Positions 3,983 to 6,524 of a stretch of DNA of 6,524 bases are shown piece by piece; position 1 is the stretch's first letter; each line of letters begins with the position of its first letter. The notes beneath the pieces are model-generated. The model did not search any database. It worked only from the letters and a program-made list of their open reading frames with translations, and was not told the DNA's origin. The position numbers were made by a program, and so were the translations under genes. Source of the DNA: Cyanobacteria bacterium OH_PDB_112 (GTDB taxonomy: Bacteria; Cyanobacteriota; Vampirovibrionia; Gastranaerophilales; CAJFVJ01); assembly GCA_023457295.1 (NCBI GenBank), contig JAEWLZ010000243.1:1-6524 (forward strand), given 5' to 3'.

Positions 3983-6524
3983 ATGGAGAAGAGTTTTGCA
4001 AAAAAGATAAAAACAAAAGAGGATTTTAAAGGCGCAATTTCAAAGCATTTTGAACTTACACCCAGAATGAATTCTATAATTGACATTCGGCACAAAGAAC
4101 TTGCCGAATATGTCGAAAATTTGAATTATGGTTGTAAATTCCACTTTATTACAGGTTTTTCAGGTGTAGGCAAAAGTGAGATTTTAAAATTCACACCGGC
4201 TTTTTTAGAAAACTCATTGTTTTTCTGTTTTGATTGTTTTAAATCCGCCTGTATTGATGACATAATTTTTTCTCTTTACAGGTATTTTACGACTATAAAA
4301 TCCGTTAAAATCCAGCATCTTGTTAAAAAGATTTTTTCTCAAAAGCGTTCTATTGATGAAAGAGTTATAGATTTACTTACGGATTTTCCTGTAAATCTTG
4401 TTATAGCTTTTGATTCTTTTGAAAATTTTATCAGCAAAAATACAGATAGACTCCCACATGAAATAGCAAAATTTTTAGATTTTTTGGCAGAACAAGAAAA
4501 TATAAAAATAATAACAGCATCTCCTGCTCCGCCTTTTGAAATTATAAAAAAACATCCGTTTTCAAAAACTTTGCGCCTTGATGCACTTGATTATAATCAA
4601 TTTTTAGAAATTAAAGAGGATTTAAAAGGACAAGAAGGAAATATCCCTCTTGAAAGAATTTTTGATGAAACTCTTGGAGTTCCTCGGAACATAAGAGCTT
4701 TTTTCAGGATTACAAAAGAAGATAACCCTCAAGAATTTTTTGATAAGGCAGTTTCTAATAAAATGGATTTTAACAGCTTTGTTGCATTATCTTTGATTAA
4801 TAAGCTAACTACAAAAGAACTCGAAACATTGTATTTTTTAGCAGCATTAAGACATCCTGTAACAAAAGATATGATAGATTCTATTTTGCCCGATGAAAAT
4901 AAAAAAACTTTTTTAACATTGACTAAAACAGCTTTTGTATATACTTTTGAAGGGCAACATAGTGTAAAAGATTTTTTCAGAGAACATGTTGAAGCAAAAT
5001 TATCAAAAGCACATAAAGAAAAAGTCCACACTGTGCTTGTTGCTTTTTATGAAAAAGAAATTCCTCTTAAACATTTTGAACGACATATAAAACTCTCCAG
5101 AACTACCTTGAGAAACGAACTTGCATATCATGCAAGGCTTGGTGAAAATAAAAAATCTAATGAAATTACAATGCGCGCATCTATGCTGAATAGTGACGTT
5201 ATTATGTATAACGATACTAAAACTCTTCCGGTCAGGGAAGAAAACAGCTTTGTTCAAAACAGTTCTGATAAAATGCTTCAACAAGCGCAAAATCTTGCCC
5301 TGCAAAATATAAGTAAACATCATATAAACACGGAACTTGTTGGCACAGAATTTTCGGAAGAAGAGCGCAAACTACTTTATGAAGAGGCAAAAGAACTTCA
5401 AATTCAGGATGAAAAAAATGCGCCAAAACAAAAAAAACGCAAAAAAACTCTTATTGATGAAGTTCCGATAGAGGTTGATTTTAAAAAATCTAAAATAATT
5501 AACAGCGGAAGTTATTATAAACTTTTAGAAGATGCTATTGATAAAGAAGATAAAAAAGATTATGAAATTGCAATAGATAAATATAAAAAAGCGGTTGCGG
5601 TTTGCCCACACAAAGAAAAAGAAATTTATATTTATACCAGAATGGCAAACTGTAACACAAAACTAAAAAGACGTGCAGATGCAATGGACGGACTTAAAAA
5701 AGCTTATTCTATTGCTAATGAGATTAATGATAATAAAAAAATTGCATATGTGCTTTTGAATATCGCAAAAACCCTCCATTCATTTGGTGAATATAAACTT
5801 GCAGAGCAGCATTATAATGATTTTTTGGACTTAGATGTCCTCAGAGAGTTGCCTAAAGGTCAGATTTTATTTGCCCTTTTGGGATTCGGGGATTTGTACA
5901 TCGATATGAATAAAGAAGAAAGCGCTTTAACTATATATCAAACAGCCTTAAAACAAGCAGGGGTCAATCATCCTGTCTTAAATGAAATTTATTTTAAAAT
6001 TGCTCTTACTTTTGATAATATGGGCAAAATTCAACAAGCAAAAGAATTTTATGGGCGAGGAGCGGCGAAAATTCTGGTTAAAGAGGATTATGACAAATAT
6101 TACTCCGAAAGTTGTGCTAATTTAGGTTTGATGTATGCGGAAGACGGTGATTACAGTAAAGCTTTTGAACTTTTAAATAAAGCTTATGATAATGACAAAA
6201 AATTCAATGAACTTGAGTCTGTTGTCCAAGCTGCATCAAGAATTGCAGGGATTCATTTTGATTTAAAAGATTATAAGTCCGCACAAAAATATTATTATGA
6301 GAAATTAAAAGCGGCAAAAGAGCTTAATACACCTTATTTGTTAGCATCTGCTTATCTTGATGTCGGAGATGTTTATATAAGGACAAATAATCTGGAAAAA
6401 GCTTTACGAGCATTTATTTTGGCTAAAAAGTCTATCGGCAGTGAAATTTCAACTGATAGTAAGGTTAAAATTGAACGCCGTATAGAATTTGTAAAAGGTA
6501 AACTCTCACCTAAAGAATATACCG
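3983..6524 (+). CDS. STAND-type P-loop NTPase with C-terminal TPR array (3' end beyond window)
   Basis: Open for 847 codons with no stop before the right edge; product unnamed. Seen: Walker A GFSGVGKS (58-65); a Walker B strand NLVIAFDSFEN (138-148) with D144 and E147; a sensor-1-like strand NIKIITASP (173-181); LGVPRNI (231-237), which fits the GxP motif of STAND NTPases; then a helical winged-helix-like region (about 265-345) with QHSVKDFFREHV, reminiscent of the His-containing helix after the winged helix in STAND proteins. A hydrophilic linker (about 405-505) precedes roughly eight TPR-like units (510-818). No signal peptide or membrane segment, so probably cytoplasmic. STAND proteins act as ligand-triggered switches in which the TPR superhelix senses and the NTPase oligomerises; whether this one signals, regulates transcription or defends against phage cannot be decided. 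Only about 45 residues precede the core, so no N-terminal effector exists; a MalT-like layout (NTPase, TPR, output domain) is possible. Divergent from dapB, with similar base composition and no sign of recent transfer. Confidence 0.85.
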   Translation, partial: MEKSFAKKIKTKEDFKGAISKHFELTPRMNSIIDIRHKELAEYVENLNYGCKFHFITGFSGVGKSEILKFTPAFLENSLFFCFDCFKSACIDDIIFSLYRYFTTIKSVKIQHLVKKIFSQKRSIDERVIDLLTDFPVNLVIAFDSFENFISKNTDRLPHEIAKFLDFLAEQENIKIITASPAPPFEIIKKHPFSKTLRLDALDYNQFLEIKEDLKGQEGNIPLERIFDETLGVPRNIRAFFRITKEDNPQEFFDKAVSNKMDFNSFVALSLINKLTTKELETLYFLAALRHPVTKDMIDSILPDENKKTFLTLTKTAFVYTFEGQHSVKDFFREHVEAKLSKAHKEKVHTVLVAFYEKEIPLKHFERHIKLSRTTLRNELAYHARLGENKKSNEITMRASMLNSDVIMYNDTKTLPVREENSFVQNSSDKMLQQAQNLALQNISKHHINTELVGTEFSEEERKLLYEEAKELQIQDEKNAPKQKKRKKTLIDEVPIEVDFKKSKIINSGSYYKLLEDAIDKEDKKDYEIAIDKYKKAVAVCPHKEKEIYIYTRMANCNTKLKRRADAMDGLKKAYSIANEINDNKKIAYVLLNIAKTLHSFGEYKLAEQHYNDFLDLDVLRELPKGQILFALLGFGDLYIDMNKEESALTIYQTALKQAGVNHPVLNEIYFKIALTFDNMGKIQQAKEFYGRGAAKILVKEDYDKYYSESCANLGLMYAEDGDYSKAFELLNKAYDNDKKFNELESVVQAASRIAGIHFDLKDYKSAQKYYYEKLKAAKELNTPYLLASAYLDVGDVYIRTNNLEKALRAFILAKKSIGSEISTDSKVKIERRIEFVKGKLSPKEYT
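5408..5452 (+). other. Lysine-rich patch in the linker of the STAND-TPR protein
   Basis: Residues 476-490 (DEKNAPKQKKRKKTL) concentrate positive charge within an otherwise polar linker of about 100 residues between the NTPase/winged-helix half and the TPR half. It could be a flexible hinge or a nucleic-acid or acidic-surface contact. The run is encoded by A-rich DNA and keeps the same frame on both sides, so it is not a frameshift. Confidence 0.6.
5510..6436 (+). repeat. Tandem TPR-like repeats, about eight units, within the STAND protein
   Basis: Helix pairs recur with a period of about 35-42 residues, starting near residues 510, 547, 584, 625, 663, 706, 743 and 785. Typical TPR positions are recognisable: small residues in helix A and the G-x-x-x-x-A spacing in helix B, as in ANLGLMYAEDGDYSKAFELL (712-731), FKIALTFDNMGKIQQAKEFY (671-690) and YLDVGDVYIRTNNLEKALRA (791-810). 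The first two units are degenerate. The array forms a superhelical scaffold for protein or ligand binding. The units are diverged at DNA level, so this is an old duplication and not a recent tandem repeat. Confidence 0.8.

Noticed and set aside
4729..5426. Three overlapping minus-strand open frames of 64-106 codons
   Set aside because: They lie antisense to the continuous STAND-TPR frame, which has clear motifs throughout. Their Phe/Cys/Ser-rich translations are typical of reversed AT-rich coding DNA.
1..6524. CRISPR array, insertion sequence, tRNA or rRNA
   Set aside because: No direct repeats with regular spacers, no transposase motifs or terminal inverted repeats, and no cloverleaf or rRNA-like sequence were seen. 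Coding sequence fills nearly the whole window.

Overview
The window is AT-rich (roughly one third G+C, judged by eye) bacterial DNA, tightly packed and split into two divergent transcription units. The left unit (minus strand, about 3.8 kb) reads dapB, asd, dapA, leuS: three enzymes of the diaminopimelate/lysine pathway followed by leucyl-tRNA synthetase, which runs off the left edge. The right unit (plus strand) is one very long open frame that starts at 3983 and is still open at the right edge after 847 codons. It encodes a STAND-type P-loop NTPase joined to a long TPR array.

Organism: the DapA and Asd sequences resemble what I recall of cyanobacterial-type homologues. Examples are the YSGDDSLTLPMLALGG stretch and conserved C-terminal helix of DapA, and the asd-dapA adjacency. 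Combined with the low G+C, this would fit a non-photosynthetic relative of Cyanobacteria (Melainabacteria / Gastranaerophilales type). This is inference from memory; a Firmicute or another low-GC lineage is not excluded.

Left unit: all four genes have good AAGGAG-type ribosome binding sites. Spacing is 10 bp (dapB-asd), 11 bp (asd-dapA) and a 4-nt overlap (dapA-leuS, GTGA), so they almost certainly form one operon with translational coupling. Asd makes aspartate semialdehyde, DapA condenses it with pyruvate, and DapB reduces the product toward diaminopimelate (peptidoglycan) and lysine. Catalytic residues are intact in all three. The leuS fragment carries the HIGH motif (HMGH), a four-Cys zinc site and most of the editing domain.

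Intergenic 3845-3982 (138 bp) holds candidate promoters for both directions and a nested AT-rich inverted repeat.

Right unit: the protein has Walker A, Walker B, a sensor-1-like strand, a GxP motif, a winged-helix-like region, a hydrophilic linker with a lysine-rich patch, and about eight TPR-like units. There is no N-terminal effector domain, so any output domain must lie beyond the right edge or in a partner. It is the only part of the window whose biological role is unknown.
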